A DNA stretch of 64,000 bases from Celerinatantimonas diazotrophica (GCF_004339545.1 NZ_SMGD01000011.1:372001-436000); one strand, 5' to 3'. Positions 19,394-29,687 are shown, counted from the stretch's first letter. Notes: generated by a model from the letters alone, not told the origin. Program-made: numbers and translations.

Positions 19394-22300
19394 TTATTGT
19401 GCCAGTGCGACTGCCTGGGCTATATCAACCGCAACTAATCGAGAAACACCAGGCTCGTGCATGGTGACTCCTGCTAACTGATCCGCTTTTTCCATAGTAA
19501 CTCGGTTATGACTGATAAAAATAAACTGCACAGTTTCAGACATTCTCGCGATTAAATCCGCAAAACGTCCTACATTAACTTCATCTAATGGTGCATCTAC
19601 TTCATCAAGCATACAAAATGGTGCCGGGTTAAGCCTAAAAATAGCAAAAACTAACGATAATGCTGTTAATGCCTTTTCGCCACCGGAAAGAAGACTAATC
19701 GTAGAATTCCTTTTCCCGGGCGGGCGAGCCATAATCGTCACCCCTGTGGCTAGCAAGTCATCTTCGGTTAATTCCAGCCACGCGGTTCCGCCTCCGAATA
19801 CCTGTGGAAACAAGTGTTGTAAATCCGTATTTACTTTATCAAAAGTTTCACGAAATTTTGACCGCGTTTGTCGATCTATTTTTGCGATAGCACTCTCTAA
19901 CATTTCAAGAGCCTGTCGCAAATCGTTGATTTGAGCAGTCAGCTCAGTTAATCGCTTTTGCTGCTCATCATATTCCTGTTCGGCTGCCAGATTAACCCCC
20001 CCAAGGCGTTTAATCTGTCGATCGATTTTCTCAAGCTCACTAGCATAATCAACACTCATATCAACTTGTTCCAGAGTTTGTGGATTGAGCTCCACACCGT
20101 CTTCAGCCAACTGCTCTAGCAAAATCCGTCGCCGTGTTAACAACTCCTGATGCGCCAACTGCTGATTCTGATAAGCTTCTTGCAATTGACTTTTTTGTTG
20201 CTCTTGCGTCTTACGCGCAACCGCCATCGCACTGATCTGCTCACGTAATGTTGCTCGTTGATATTCTAATTGCTCATGTTCTTTTTGCGCTTCAAGCTGC
20301 TGTTGACGCAATTGCTCAGCCTGAGCGGTCAATGTACTGGTATCTAGTTGCTGCTTAGCTGCTTCTTCTAGTTTTTTTAATTGCTGTTGCCATTGCGCGA
20401 GCTGTTGTTCACGCTCGTGTAGCCAGCCACTTAATTGTTGATGCTCACTCAAACACTTCTGTAACTCTAGTTGTAACTGATAAACCTGTCGCTCAAGTTG
20501 TTGACTTTTCGCAGACAACTGCTCTTTTTCTCCCCGCGTCTGCTGCAAGCGTTCCTCGGCTTCGAGCAGTCGCTGTTGATTTTCTTCATTAAGCTCAACA
20601 AGCTGTTCTAATTGCTCAGATTGCATCTCACACTGCGATAAAGCTTCGTCACAGGCTTGTGTCGCTTTACTCTTTTGGGCAGCTAAATTTTCCCTCACAC
20701 TTTGCTGGTGCTTCAGTTGCTGTTGAGCAAGCAACAACTGTTGTTCTGTTTGATGAAGCTGCATTTGAGTTTGACGCAGACTTTCTGTTTGACTCGCTAG
20801 TTGTCGCTGCCTCTGCTCGACGGCTTGGCGCGCAGTTTGTACATGCTGCTGAGCATCCTCAAGACAATCCGCTAGTTTAATCGATTCCTCAGCTAATTCC
20901 GTCAATTGACGTTGCTGAATAAGCACTGATTGCTCCGGTTTATCTTTCAATAAATTTTGCCAATTTGCACCGAACCAATCACCATCAGCAGTGATCACCG
21001 ACTCCCCTAGTTTAAGCGTGGCACGCAGATTAAGCGCAGCTGATTGATTCGTTGCACATTGAATTTTATCCAATAACACGGCAGGTGCCCCCTGCACTTT
21101 ACTCAACAGCGTATTGGCATCAACCGTTGCCGAATCCGATGTTGACCAAATGGCGAGTAAAGCATCATTGCATCGAGCCGGATCGGTTTCAGCATAAAGC
21201 CAAGGCCCAAGGACTTTTTCAACTGCACGTTCCCACCCCGGTTCAATTGTAAGCTGTTCCCGCAACGCCCGCACAGCACTGTAATGATGTTCGGCCATCG
21301 AATCGACTAACTGCTCTAAGGATTTCTGGCGGGTCTGATTTTCAAATTGCTGCTGTTCTAGTTTATGAACGCGTTGAACACACTGCTCCTGAGTCTCTAA
21401 CGCATCATTGAGCTGGCGTTCCAGCAGCTTAACTTGCGCTTGACCCTGTTCAAAATCCTCTTCGAGACTGAGTTGGCGTGCTTCAAGTACCGTTAAATCG
21501 GGTGCTTCATCTTGCTCTTGGCAAAGCTGTTCATCCAGTTCAGCCAGACGTGCGCGCGTTTGTTCTAGTAATCGCTGACTGCCTCGCAACTGTTCTTGAC
21601 GTTGCGTCATTTGTTGTGCGCTTTGTTGCGTTTGGCGTTGAACCTGCTGAAATTGTTCACTGGCACTTTGATAAGACTCATCGGCACTTTGCAAATACTC
21701 ACTTAACTGTTCTAATTGCTGCTGTGCGACTTCCAGCTCCGTCTCTAGCTGCGTCATTTTTGCTTGCTGAACGGGTAATTTGTTACGTTCTGTAACTAGC
21801 TTTTCACTTAACACTTGGATCTGACTCAGGTACTCATCTTTTTGTGCCTGACGCGCTTGATGCCCTTGTTGGTGATGGATGAGTTGCTCTTCTAAGCGAG
21901 CTAATTGTGCGCCTCGCTCCGACTGTTTCGCTCTAAGTTGATCTGATTGTTGCTCTAGCTCATAACTTTGTTCATTTAGGAGCAATTCATGGTCATCAAG
22001 TTCAGTTAATTTAGCATTAAGCAGCTCTAACTGGTGAGTTTGCTCTTGTTGAGAGTGCGATTTTTCATCTAAGGATCGGTCTAATTGCTGCAACTGACAC
22101 AACGACTGCCGACGACGATAATCTCGCTGTTTATCACGCAATTGCCGATAACGTAATGCGGCTTGCGCTTGAATTCGCAATTTATCAACCTGCTGGGCCA
22201 ACTCCGCTTCAATATCGGCAAGTCTCTGTAGATTTTCTTGGGTATGACTGATCCGATTTTCGGTTTCCCGACGACGCTCTTTATACTTTGATACGCCAGC

Positions 22301-22801
22301 GGCCTCATCGATAAAAACGCGTAATTCCTGAGGCTTAGACTCGATTAAACGGCTAATCATCCCTTGCTCGATAATCGCATAACTGCGAGGCCCCAAGCCC
22401 GTTCCTAAAAACAGATCGGTGATATCTTTTTTACGACAGCGAGTACCGTTTAAAAAATACAGATTTTGCCCATCCCGAGTCACTTCACGGCGAACAGCCA
22501 CCTCTGTATAAGCACCATATTCACCACCAAGCCGCCCACTTTGATTATCAAACGATAATTCAACCGATGCTTTAGACGCCGGAGCACGCCGAGTTGAGCC
22601 ATTGAAAATCACATCCGTCATCGCATCACCACGCAGGTTGCGGGCTGAGCTCTCACCTAAGACCCAACGAACAGCATCAATGACATTCGATTTTCCACAC
22701 CCATTCGGACCAACGACACCGGTCAGTTGTTGGGGAAACGGAATTTTGGTTGGTTCAACAAACGATTTAAAACCAGCTAATCGAATTGATTTTAAGCGCA
22801 T
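19394..22801 (-). CDS. smc: Chromosome segregation protein SMC
   Basis: SMC is the ATPase core of the bacterial condensin that compacts and segregates the chromosome with ScpA and ScpB. 1135 residues. The N-terminal head has Walker A GPNGCGKSN (about 32-40). Two very long Gln/Glu-rich coiled coils (about 170-500 and 660-1000) flank a hinge (about 510-650, EPGWERAVEKVLGPWLYAE). The C-terminal head carries the signature LLSGGEKALTALSL and Walker B FCMLDEVDAPLDE. Presence of SMC implies this lineage does not rely on MukB. The coiled coils are unusually glutamine-rich. Upstream is divergent cysZ; downstream is zipA. Confidence 0.97.
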   Translation of the reverse strand: MRLKSIRLAGFKSFVEPTKIPFPQQLTGVVGPNGCGKSNVIDAVRWVLGESSARNLRGDAMTDVIFNGSTRRAPASKASVELSFDNQSGRLGGEYGAYTEVAVRREVTRDGQNLYFLNGTRCRKKDITDLFLGTGLGPRSYAIIEQGMISRLIESKPQELRVFIDEAAGVSKYKERRRETENRISHTQENLQRLADIEAELAQQVDKLRIQAQAALRYRQLRDKQRDYRRRQSLCQLQQLDRSLDEKSHSQQEQTHQLELLNAKLTELDDHELLLNEQSYELEQQSDQLRAKQSERGAQLARLEEQLIHHQQGHQARQAQKDEYLSQIQVLSEKLVTERNKLPVQQAKMTQLETELEVAQQQLEQLSEYLQSADESYQSASEQFQQVQRQTQQSAQQMTQRQEQLRGSQRLLEQTRARLAELDEQLCQEQDEAPDLTVLEARQLSLEEDFEQGQAQVKLLERQLNDALETQEQCVQRVHKLEQQQFENQTRQKSLEQLVDSMAEHHYSAVRALREQLTIEPGWERAVEKVLGPWLYAETDPARCNDALLAIWSTSDSATVDANTLLSKVQGAPAVLLDKIQCATNQSAALNLRATLKLGESVITADGDWFGANWQNLLKDKPEQSVLIQQRQLTELAEESIKLADCLEDAQQHVQTARQAVEQRQRQLASQTESLRQTQMQLHQTEQQLLLAQQQLKHQQSVRENLAAQKSKATQACDEALSQCEMQSEQLEQLVELNEENQQRLLEAEERLQQTRGEKEQLSAKSQQLERQVYQLQLELQKCLSEHQQLSGWLHEREQQLAQWQQQLKKLEEAAKQQLDTSTLTAQAEQLRQQQLEAQKEHEQLEYQRATLREQISAMAVARKTQEQQKSQLQEAYQNQQLAHQELLTRRRILLEQLAEDGVELNPQTLEQVDMSVDYASELEKIDRQIKRLGGVNLAAEQEYDEQQKRLTELTAQINDLRQALEMLESAIAKIDRQTRSKFRETFDKVNTDLQHLFPQVFGGGTAWLELTEDDLLATGVTIMARPPGKRNSTISLLSGGEKALTALSLVFAIFRLNPAPFCMLDEVDAPLDEVNVGRFADLIARMSETVQFIFISHNRVTMEKADQLAGVTMHEPGVSRLVAVDIAQAVALAQ

Positions 22802-22898
22802 CGGTTCCTAATACAGTAAGCTATTGGCAATGGACTTTACCAAAGCCATTGATGGTTTGTAATATGATAATTCATTTTACTTAACAGAAAGTATTATT

Positions 22899-23681
22899 AT
22901 GCAGGATTTATCCCGTTCCGGTATGAACAGTGCTCATTATTTCCTCTACGGATGGCGACTGATTAGCCAACCTGGATTGCGCTTGTTTGTCATTATCCCA
23001 CTATTGGTTAATACCCTCTTATTTGCCGGGGCTTTCTACTGGCTGTATGCGCGCTTGCAGATATGGATAACAGAGTTCGAACAGTGGTTACCGAATGGAC
23101 TGCACTGGTTGCAATGGCTATTGTGGCCTTTAGCCATACTGACCATTATTGTAGTGTTCTCTTTTATATTTGCCAGTATTGGCAACTGGATTGCCGCTCC
23201 ATTTAACGGGCTATTGAGCGAGCGCACCGAACTACTACTTACCGGTCAGCCTCTACCCGATGGACAACTTAAAGAACTCGTTACCGATCTGCCACGAGTG
23301 TTTGCCCGAGAATGGCAAAAATTATGCTATTGGCTGCCCCGAGTGCTAATTCTTTCTTTGGCTTTTTTCATTCCGGGGATCGGTCAAAGTGTCATTCCCG
23401 TTTTATGGTTTGTTTTCAGTGCTTGGATGATGGCGATTCAATATATCGACTATCCGTTTGATAACCATAAAATAAGTTTTCGAGTGATGCGTAAACAGCT
23501 GTCACAGCACCGCTCTCAGAATTGGGGGTTTGGTGCATTAGTGACTATTGCAACAGGCATCCCGCTCGTGAATTGGGTGGTAATGCCAGCCGCTATCTGC
23601 GGAGCCACAGCATTGTGGGTCGACCATTATCGTTCACTTAACCTCGATGTTTACGAAAAAATCGATCAAACACAGCGGTAA
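22899..23681 (+). CDS. cysZ: Sulfate transporter CysZ
   Basis: CysZ is an inner membrane sulfate channel or permease that feeds cysteine synthesis. 260 residues (E. coli 253). It begins with the typical GMNSAHYFLYGWRLISQPGLRLFVIIPLLVN pattern, has four main hydrophobic segments, and the conserved YIDYPFDNHKISF block. It diverges from smc across a 97-bp intergenic region that must hold both promoters, and precedes cysK, a classical sulfur-assimilation pair. Confidence 0.96.
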   Translation: MQDLSRSGMNSAHYFLYGWRLISQPGLRLFVIIPLLVNTLLFAGAFYWLYARLQIWITEFEQWLPNGLHWLQWLLWPLAILTIIVVFSFIFASIGNWIAAPFNGLLSERTELLLTGQPLPDGQLKELVTDLPRVFAREWQKLCYWLPRVLILSLAFFIPGIGQSVIPVLWFVFSAWMMAIQYIDYPFDNHKISFRVMRKQLSQHRSQNWGFGALVTIATGIPLVNWVVMPAAICGATALWVDHYRSLNLDVYEKIDQTQR

Positions 23682-23808
23682 ATAGTATTTGGGAGTAAAT
23701 GGTTATCTCTTAATTACATAAGATTATAACTAAAGCTTCCTTCAATTTCATAATTGAAGCTATATCCTAGAGAGTAAACAATAAACGTTAATGTAAGGGT
23801 AAAACCAT

Positions 23809-24774
23809 ATGAGCAACATTTTTGAAGACAACTCGCTAACCATTGGCCACACCCCCCTAGTAAAACTGAATCGGGTAACGAAAGGGAATGTTTTAGTCAA
23901 AATCGAATCGCGTAACCCAAGTTTCAGTGTGAAATGCCGAATTGGTGCCAACATGGTGTGGGATGCTGAGAAAAAAGGCTTGTTAGGGCCCGGCAAAGAG
24001 ATCGTTGAACCAACCAGTGGTAATACGGGGATTGCACTTGCGTTTGTTGCAGCTTCTCGCGGTTATCCTATCACCTTAACAATGCCTGCAAGCATGAGCC
24101 TTGAACGCCGCAAACTACTTAAAGCCCTCGGTGCTAATTTGGTATTAACTGAGGGGCCTAAAGGGATGAAAGGAGCAATTGCAAAAGCCCAAGAAATCGT
24201 TGACAGTGACAGCAAATATGTCATGTTGCAGCAGTTCGAAAACCCTGCGAACCCAGAGATCCACGAAAAAACAACGGGCCCTGAAATTTGGGAAGATACT
24301 GACGGTGAAGTTGATGTCTTCATTGCTGGTGTTGGTACCGGCGGGACTTTAACCGGAACCTCCCGTTATCTGAAGAAAACGAAAGGTAAAAACATTATTA
24401 GTGTTGCTGTAGAACCAGCCACTTCACCTGTGATCACACAGGCAAAAGCGGGACAAGAAATTAAGCCCGGCCCTCATAAGATCCAGGGGATTGGTCCAGG
24501 TTTTATTCCTAAAAACCTTGATCTTGATTTAGTCGATCGTGTTGAAACAGTAACCGATGATGAATCATTTGCCATGGCTCACCGACTCATGGAAGAAGAA
24601 GGGATCTTAGCGGGTATTTCATCAGGGGCTGCTGTCACTGTCGCCGCTCGCCTCGCTGAATTGCCTGAGTTTGCCGATAAAACTATCGTCGTCATTCTAC
24701 CCAGTTCAGCAGAACGCTATTTAAGTACGCCATTGTTTGCCAACATGTTCTCAGAATCTGAAAATGTTCAGTAA
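23809..24774 (+). CDS. cysK: Cysteine synthase A (O-acetylserine sulfhydrylase)
   Basis: A PLP enzyme making cysteine from O-acetylserine and sulfide. 321 residues (E. coli 323). The PLP lysine is Lys42 in [11 protein letters not shown], the substrate loop is [13 protein letters not shown], and the phosphate-binding loop is [24 protein letters not shown] is close to the C-terminus. AAGGG precedes the ATG. The 127-bp gap after cysZ contains an imperfect hairpin (TTCAATTTCATAATTGAA), so cysK probably has its own promoter. CysB control is expected from the family but no site was identified. Confidence 0.98.
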   Translation: MSNIFEDNSLTIGHTPLVKLNRVTKGNVLVKIESRNPSFSVKCRIGANMVWDAEKKGLLGPGKEIVEPTSGNTGIALAFVAASRGYPITLTMPASMSLERRKLLKALGANLVLTEGPKGMKGAIAKAQEIVDSDSKYVMLQQFENPANPEIHEKTTGPEIWEDTDGEVDVFIAGVGTGGTLTGTSRYLKKTKGKNIISVAVEPATSPVITQAKAGQEIKPGPHKIQGIGPGFIPKNLDLDLVDRVETVTDDESFAMAHRLMEEEGILAGISSGAAVTVAARLAELPEFADKTIVVILPSSAERYLSTPLFANMFSESENVQ

Positions 24775-24791
24775 TTTTGTATCAAATGATC

Positions 24792-24819
24792 AAAAAGCCA
24801 GCTTTTAAGCTGGCTTTTT
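24792..24819 (+). terminator. Intrinsic terminator of cysK
   Basis: AAAAAGCCAGC-TTTTAA-GCTGGCTTTTT, a strong stem with flanking A and T runs, 18 bp after the stop. It separates cysK from the pts operon. Confidence 0.9.
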
Positions 24820-25237
24820 CATTTGCAACTTTGGGCTTCCACCAGCCGAAAATATTCACTTATCGCACTCTCGATAGCTGTGTTAACATAAAGCCTTGGT
24901 TGGCACATGACCGGGTTTAAACTGTTTGAGATTAGCTCCAATAATCACTATACTTTTCGCCCAGCCGTCACTGCCACAAGAATATAAAGTAAAAGTGGTT
25001 TCTTACTGACATAAAAATAATTAATGCATGATCAGCTTAAGATTTGGGGCCGTATGTAGGGCAAGGTATCAAAATTGTAAATTGGCTCGTATGAGACTGA
25101 CCTATAGTTTGATATAGATTAAATCTTACAAGGCTAAAGATCGTTATTTTACTACAAACTAAATCACAAAATGAGTGTTTATATCGCTCATTTAAATCTA
25201 AAAATAAAGTACATAGTTAAAATAAAGAGGTACACCT
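24820..25237 (+). promoter_or_regulatory. 418-bp leader region of the pts operon
   Basis: No reading frame. The only structure I see is a hairpin at 25169-25193 (AAATGAG / CTCATTT) shortly before the ptsH ribosome binding site (AAAGAGGT). In E. coli the pts promoters are controlled by CRP and Mlc. I do not find a convincing CRP palindrome here, and no hexamer pair stands out. The region is AT-rich around 25080-25230. Confidence 0.4.
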
Positions 25238-25495
25238 ATGTTTGAGAAACGCGTTGTTATTACTGCTGAAAACGGCTTGCACACTCGTCCTGCCGCCCAG
25301 TTTGTTAAAGAAGCAAAATCCTTTAACAGTGACATCAGTGTCATTAGTGAAGGTAAATCGGCTAGCGCTAAAAGTTTATTCAAGTTACAGACTTTAGGCT
25401 TAGCTAAAGGAACTGAAATTACTATCCGTGCTGAAGGTGCTGATGAACAAGATGCCGTAACCAAATTGGTTGCTCTGATGGACGAATTAGAATAG
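25238..25495 (+). CDS. ptsH: Phosphocarrier protein HPr
   Basis: HPr passes phosphate from Enzyme I to sugar-specific EIIA proteins of the PTS. 85 residues as in E. coli. The phosphorylated residue is His15 in ENGLHTRPA. The second conserved loop KSASAKSLF holds Ser46, the regulatory site position in Gram-positive HPr. AAAGAGGT precedes the ATG. First gene of ptsH-ptsI-crr; 41 bp separates it from ptsI. Confidence 0.98.
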   Translation: MFEKRVVITAENGLHTRPAAQFVKEAKSFNSDISVISEGKSASAKSLFKLQTLGLAKGTEITIRAEGADEQDAVTKLVALMDELE

Positions 25496-25536
25496 TCATC
25501 AGCCCATCTTTATCACTCAGTTAAAAGGTTTAAATT

Positions 25537-27264
25537 ATGATATCAGGAATTCCAGCTTCACCAGGTATCGCATTTGGTAAAGCACTGTTGTTAAGCGAAG
25601 ATCAAATCGTTATTAACAAACACCCTATAAAATCCAGCGAAATCGACCGGGAAATTCAATGTTTCCTAGACGCCAGAAAAAAGACCTCCGAACAACTTGA
25701 AGATATCAAGGCAATGGCAGGAGCGACTTTCGGCGAAGAAAAAGAGGCGATCTTCGAAGGACATATCATGTTACTTGAAGACGAAGAACTGGAAGAAGAT
25801 ATCAAAACCTTCATCCGGGATGAGTTAGCTTCAGCGGACCGAGCCATTCACGAAGTTATTGAACAGAACGCTGAAATGCTGGCTAATCTAGATGACCCCT
25901 ATTTGCGTGAACGAGCTGCCGATTTTCGCGATATCGGCACTCGCTTAGTCAAAAACGCCTTAGGTATTGAAATTGTTTCACTTAGCGGGATTAAAGAAGA
26001 AGTTATTGTTGTCGCTAGTGATTTAACACCATCAGAAACAGCTCAGATTAACCTAGACAAGGTTTTGGGTTTTGTCACTGATCTCGGTGGACGGACATCG
26101 CATTCGTCAATTATGGCTCGCTCATTAGAATTACCAGCAATTGTCGGTACGAACGATATCACCAAGAAAGTCAAAAACGGTGACCTCATCGTAGTGGATG
26201 CAGTGAATAATGAGATTGTCGTTAAACCGACAGAAAATCAACTAGACGTCTATAAACAACGTCAAAGTGACTTCTTAGCTGAAAAAGAAGAACTCGCTAA
26301 GTTAAAAGATTTACCTGCACTTACATTAGATGGTCATCAGGTTGAAGTATGTTCAAACATCGGTAGTTTAAAAGATGTTGAAGGGGCTATCCGTAACGGT
26401 GCCGAAGGCGTTGGCCTATACCGGACAGAGTTCTTATTCATGGACCGTGAGAGTCTGCCAACTGAAGATGAACAGTTCCAGGCCTATAAAGATGTCGCTG
26501 AAAGTATGCCTAATCACCCAATCATTATTCGTACGATGGATATTGGTGGTGATAAAGACCTCCCTTATTTGAACCTTCCTAAAGAGATGAATCCATTCTT
26601 GGGCTGGCGTGCTGTACGTATCTTCTTTGACCGTCCAGAAATCATGCATACTCAGTTACGTGCGCTACTTCGGGCCTCAGCATTCGGTAAAATCCGGATT
26701 ATGTTCCCGATGATTATTGCTGTAGAAGAGATTCGCTTTTTAAAAGAAGAAATTGAAAAACTTAAAGAAGAACTACGCAGTGAAGGTAAATCGTTTGACG
26801 AAGGCATTGAAGTGGGTATCATGATTGAGACACCTGCAGCTGCCGTGATTGCCCATCATTTGATCAAAGAAGTTGACTTCTTTAGTATTGGGACTAATGA
26901 TTTAACTCAGTATACATTGGCTGTTGACCGAGGAAATGAGCTTATCTCACAGATGTACAATCCGTTGACGCCGTCGGTTCTTAACCTCATTAAGCAGGTT
27001 ATTGATTCCTCTCACGCGGCTGGTAAATGGACTGGGATGTGTGGGGAGTTAGCTGGGGATGAAAATGCAACTATTTTGCTTTTAGGTATGGGGCTTGATG
27101 AATTTTCTATGAGTGCGATATCTATCCCTCGCATAAAAAAATTAGTTCGCAATATTAATTTTGAAGATGCGAAACAACTGGCTGAACAGGCTCTTGCATC
27201 AGCAACAGCAGATGAAATAGCAGGCCTGATGGATGAATTTATTAAACAAAAAGCGGTTTGCTAG
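25537..27264 (+). CDS. ptsI: PTS Enzyme I
   Basis: Phosphoenolpyruvate-protein phosphotransferase, the first phosphate donor of the sugar PTS. 575 residues, the same as E. coli. The HPr-binding N-terminal domain carries the active His189 in [21 protein letters not shown]. The PEP-binding C-terminal barrel shows [41 protein letters not shown] and the catalytic cysteine in [15 protein letters not shown] precedes the ATG. Codon use and spacing fit a single ptsHI-crr operon. Confidence 0.98.
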   Translation: MISGIPASPGIAFGKALLLSEDQIVINKHPIKSSEIDREIQCFLDARKKTSEQLEDIKAMAGATFGEEKEAIFEGHIMLLEDEELEEDIKTFIRDELASADRAIHEVIEQNAEMLANLDDPYLRERAADFRDIGTRLVKNALGIEIVSLSGIKEEVIVVASDLTPSETAQINLDKVLGFVTDLGGRTSHSSIMARSLELPAIVGTNDITKKVKNGDLIVVDAVNNEIVVKPTENQLDVYKQRQSDFLAEKEELAKLKDLPALTLDGHQVEVCSNIGSLKDVEGAIRNGAEGVGLYRTEFLFMDRESLPTEDEQFQAYKDVAESMPNHPIIIRTMDIGGDKDLPYLNLPKEMNPFLGWRAVRIFFDRPEIMHTQLRALLRASAFGKIRIMFPMIIAVEEIRFLKEEIEKLKEELRSEGKSFDEGIEVGIMIETPAAAVIAHHLIKEVDFFSIGTNDLTQYTLAVDRGNELISQMYNPLTPSVLNLIKQVIDSSHAAGKWTGMCGELAGDENATILLLGMGLDEFSMSAISIPRIKKLVRNINFEDAKQLAEQALASATADEIAGLMDEFIKQKAVC

Positions 27265-27305
27265 TCGCCATTGATAAAATCGCATTGACTTGAGGAGCTT
27301 ATAGC

Positions 27306-27815
27306 ATGGGGCTGTTCGATAAACTGAAAAAACTAGTTTCAGAAGATAGTTCAGATAACGCAGGATATGAAATTGGCGCACCTTTATCAGGGGAAATTGT
27401 GCCAATTGAAGAAGTTCCTGATGTTGTATTTGCCGAAAAAATTGTTGGTGATGGAATTGCTATTAAACCAACTGGGAACAAAATGGTTGCACCTTGTGAT
27501 GGAACTATCGGTAAAATTTTTGAAACTAACCACGCTTTCTCGCTGGAATCAGACAACGGTATTGAACTTTTTGTTCACTTTGGAGTGGATACTGTTGAGC
27601 TCAAAGGAGAAGGTTTCAAACGCATCGCTGAAGAAGGCCAGTCAGTGAAAAAAGGTGATACTATCATCGAGTTCGATTTAGCACTGCTAGAAGAAAAGGC
27701 GAAGTCAGTTTTGACACCCGTTGTTATCTCTAACATGGATGAAGTCAAAGAGCTTCAGAAAATGTCCGGCCAAGTTGTTGTTGCAGAAACAACTGTATTA
27801 CGCGTCGTTAAATAG
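27306..27815 (+). CDS. crr: PTS glucose-specific EIIA component
   Basis: EIIA-Glc takes phosphate from HPr and, in gammaproteobacteria, regulates adenylate cyclase and non-PTS permeases (catabolite repression, inducer exclusion). 169 residues as in E. coli. Two catalytic histidines are visible: His76 in ETNHAFSLES and the phosphorylated His91 in ELFVHFGVDTVELKG. GAGGAGC precedes the ATG. Last gene of the operon. No membrane EIICB for glucose is nearby. Confidence 0.98.
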   Translation: MGLFDKLKKLVSEDSSDNAGYEIGAPLSGEIVPIEEVPDVVFAEKIVGDGIAIKPTGNKMVAPCDGTIGKIFETNHAFSLESDNGIELFVHFGVDTVELKGEGFKRIAEEGQSVKKGDTIIEFDLALLEEKAKSVLTPVVISNMDEVKELQKMSGQVVVAETTVLRVVK

Positions 27816-27822
27816 AGACATT

Positions 27823-27847
27823 AGCCACCTTGAGTAGCAAGGTGGCT
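27823..27847 (+). terminator. Terminator of the ptsHI-crr operon
   Basis: Perfect 10-bp stem AGCCACCTTG / CAAGGTGGCT with loop AGTAG, followed by TTG. 8 bp after the crr stop. Confidence 0.85.
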
Positions 27848-27919
27848 TTGCTCAAACTGCTAATATTTAACAGCTATAGGACAGCTATAAGTTAGCTCGC
27901 CTACCTCTTAGAGAAATCT

Positions 27920-27967
27920 CTTATTTAACATCCCATCATTAAACTTATTTAACATCCCATCATTAAA
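27920..27967. repeat. 24-bp tandem direct repeat, two copies
   Basis: CTTATTTAACATCCCATCAT plus TAAA occurs twice in exact tandem (27920-27943, 27944-27967). The right copy contains the stop codon of the minus-strand membrane protein gene. Likely a recent slippage duplication. Confidence 0.9.
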
Positions 27968-29240
27968 ATAGTGCCCAATCGACACCAGTGGCAATTAACC
28001 ACAATAAAATCATATAACGGAAGTTAAGTTTTAGAATGCTACGGCTGGTTGCCTGATAGCGACTGATCATCGCCAAACCAACCCCTGATAGAGGGCTAGA
28101 AGCTGTTCCGGTTCCCCACACAGAGAGAAACAAAAAGGCTAGCTGATTGGCACTCGCACCTAAAGGCGCTAATAATGGTGCCATTAAGGAAATACTGACA
28201 ACCGGATGGACACCAATCAATGAAATAAGGATCATCCCCCCGCTAACCACTAAAAAGACCAAAGGCGTTAATGAACTAGCATGAAACGCAACCATAGATG
28301 GATAAACTTGAATCAAACAACCTATCCCAGTTGAAAACACTCCAGCTGCGAGAAAGAGAGCAAACTGACTGGCAACATTAGAGAGCCGACCATTGATATA
28401 ATAACTTAAGGCCTGAACTCGCGGACGAACAGGCATAAAAAAAACAGCCCCGATAGGTGCCACAATGCTGATCAGTGTCAGAATATGGATCCCCGTAAAC
28501 AAATGATGACAAACCATCACAATAGTTGCTAAAACAATCGGCATAATGAGACTATCCACTTTCAGTGGATAACCTTTAAACGCTTCGATATCACCACGTT
28601 TGACTTCCCAGAATGTGATCAGCGCCATTGCAACCGCCATGAGCACCCCTGGGATCATCGTATGTTGCCACTGAGCACCCGGTGAATAAGTCATCGCAAC
28701 ACCAGAGGCCACAAAAAAAGGCGACCAATAAGCGCCAGAACAAAACCCTCGCATAATAACTTGTGTTTGGCGCTGAGAGAGTTTACCACCACGTGCCAGC
28801 CGGTCGCCGACCACAAAAACGATAGAAAGGTTAATCACTGAACCAAGCAGATGACAAGCGCCAAGAGTCGACCAAAATCCTTTACGCCCTGTTGGCTGAG
28901 ATTTATCTTCTTCACTGGGATTAGTCAAAGATAAAAAAGAGACCGCTACAAACATTGTCAGCAATGGCAAATTACGGGTAGCTGCTTCTTTTAATATAAC
29001 CGGACCGCCGACCAACTGAGCCCAAATCAGCAGCAATACACCGATCCCAAATAAAATACTTGATTGCTGTTTCGACGAACGAGTCAACGCAGGCCAACAC
29101 ATTACCACGGCTGACCAAGCACAAAGACCAGCCCAAAGCGAACCAAGAGGCAAGAATGAAGCACATAGATAGAAAATAGCAGTTAATAAAATAAGCCAGC
29201 CTGCAGCTTTGTTTTGCATCGTTACGCGATTTTGATTCAT
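27963..29240 (-). CDS. Polytopic inner membrane protein, possible ion-transporter-superfamily permease
   Basis: A 425-residue protein with about 11-12 hydrophobic helices and a central cytoplasmic loop (FWEVKRGDIEAFKGYPLKVD). Short loops such as GTGTASSPLSGVGLA near residue 375 and GSVINLSIVFVVGDRLARG near 130 recall re-entrant loops of the IT (ArsB/NhaD/DASS-like) superfamily. This is pattern-based and uncertain. I do not recognise the family or substrate. The start could also be 7 codons downstream (MQNKAAGW); neither start has a strong ribosome binding site. It stands alone, convergent with crr and divergent from lpp. Confidence 0.7.
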   Translation of the reverse strand: MNQNRVTMQNKAAGWLILLTAIFYLCASFLPLGSLWAGLCAWSAVVMCWPALTRSSKQQSSILFGIGVLLLIWAQLVGGPVILKEAATRNLPLLTMFVAVSFLSLTNPSEEDKSQPTGRKGFWSTLGACHLLGSVINLSIVFVVGDRLARGGKLSQRQTQVIMRGFCSGAYWSPFFVASGVAMTYSPGAQWQHTMIPGVLMAVAMALITFWEVKRGDIEAFKGYPLKVDSLIMPIVLATIVMVCHHLFTGIHILTLISIVAPIGAVFFMPVRPRVQALSYYINGRLSNVASQFALFLAAGVFSTGIGCLIQVYPSMVAFHASSLTPLVFLVVSGGMILISLIGVHPVVSISLMAPLLAPLGASANQLAFLFLSVWGTGTASSPLSGVGLAMISRYQATSRSILKLNFRYMILLWLIATGVDWALF

Positions 29241-29594
29241 GATGAACTGTTACAGCGGAGCCTTCCCCAAAGCGACACTTTAGGATAGCCCAGAGAATAA
29301 TTGAAGTCGTTATCATTACCGATTTAAACAGACCTTTCAATACCTTTTAGCCTGTCACTCATGTTCTACCTATAATGACAGGTGTGTCAGCAGTTGGTTT
29401 TCTCCTAAAATATTTGCTGATATTGCCCGATGAAACCCGCGTTAATTCATGAAAATTAAGGCCTTCGTTGCTATAAAATTGACATTACCGACTTTAAACA
29501 TCATCATCAATGCCAGTGCTTTTAATTTACATATAAGCACATTCGGTGATCCATTATTTATATCTATACTATATAGTGATAGTGCTTTTAGTAG
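29241..29594. other. AT-rich intergenic stretch upstream of lpp
   Basis: No supported gene. It contains an inverted pair CCTGTCA / TGACAGG around 29352-29384 and no other structure I can name. The lpp transcript probably starts further right, between 29610 and 29687 (TTGGCA near 29635 and several TAAT boxes), but no single promoter stands out. Confidence 0.4.
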
Positions 29595-29610
29595 CTGTTC
29601 GAACGAACAG
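29595..29610. promoter_or_regulatory. Palindrome upstream of lpp, candidate operator
   Basis: CTGTTCG-AA-CGAACAG is a perfect 7-bp inverted repeat with a 2-bp spacer, 78 bp before the lpp start. The outer CTGT-N8-ACAG matches the skeleton of a gammaproteobacterial LexA box, but the GC-containing centre is atypical. It may be the operator of another dimeric regulator. Confidence 0.35.
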
Positions 29611-29687
29611 AATAAATATGCGGGTTACCTATGATTGGCATATAGTATTACGATAATATAAGTATTCAGTCACGAAAGGATGAAAAA

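Noticed and set aside
29449-29634. A 61-codon plus-strand frame upstream of lpp
   Set aside because: No ribosome binding site and AT-driven composition; it spans the palindrome at 29595 and looks like regulatory DNA.
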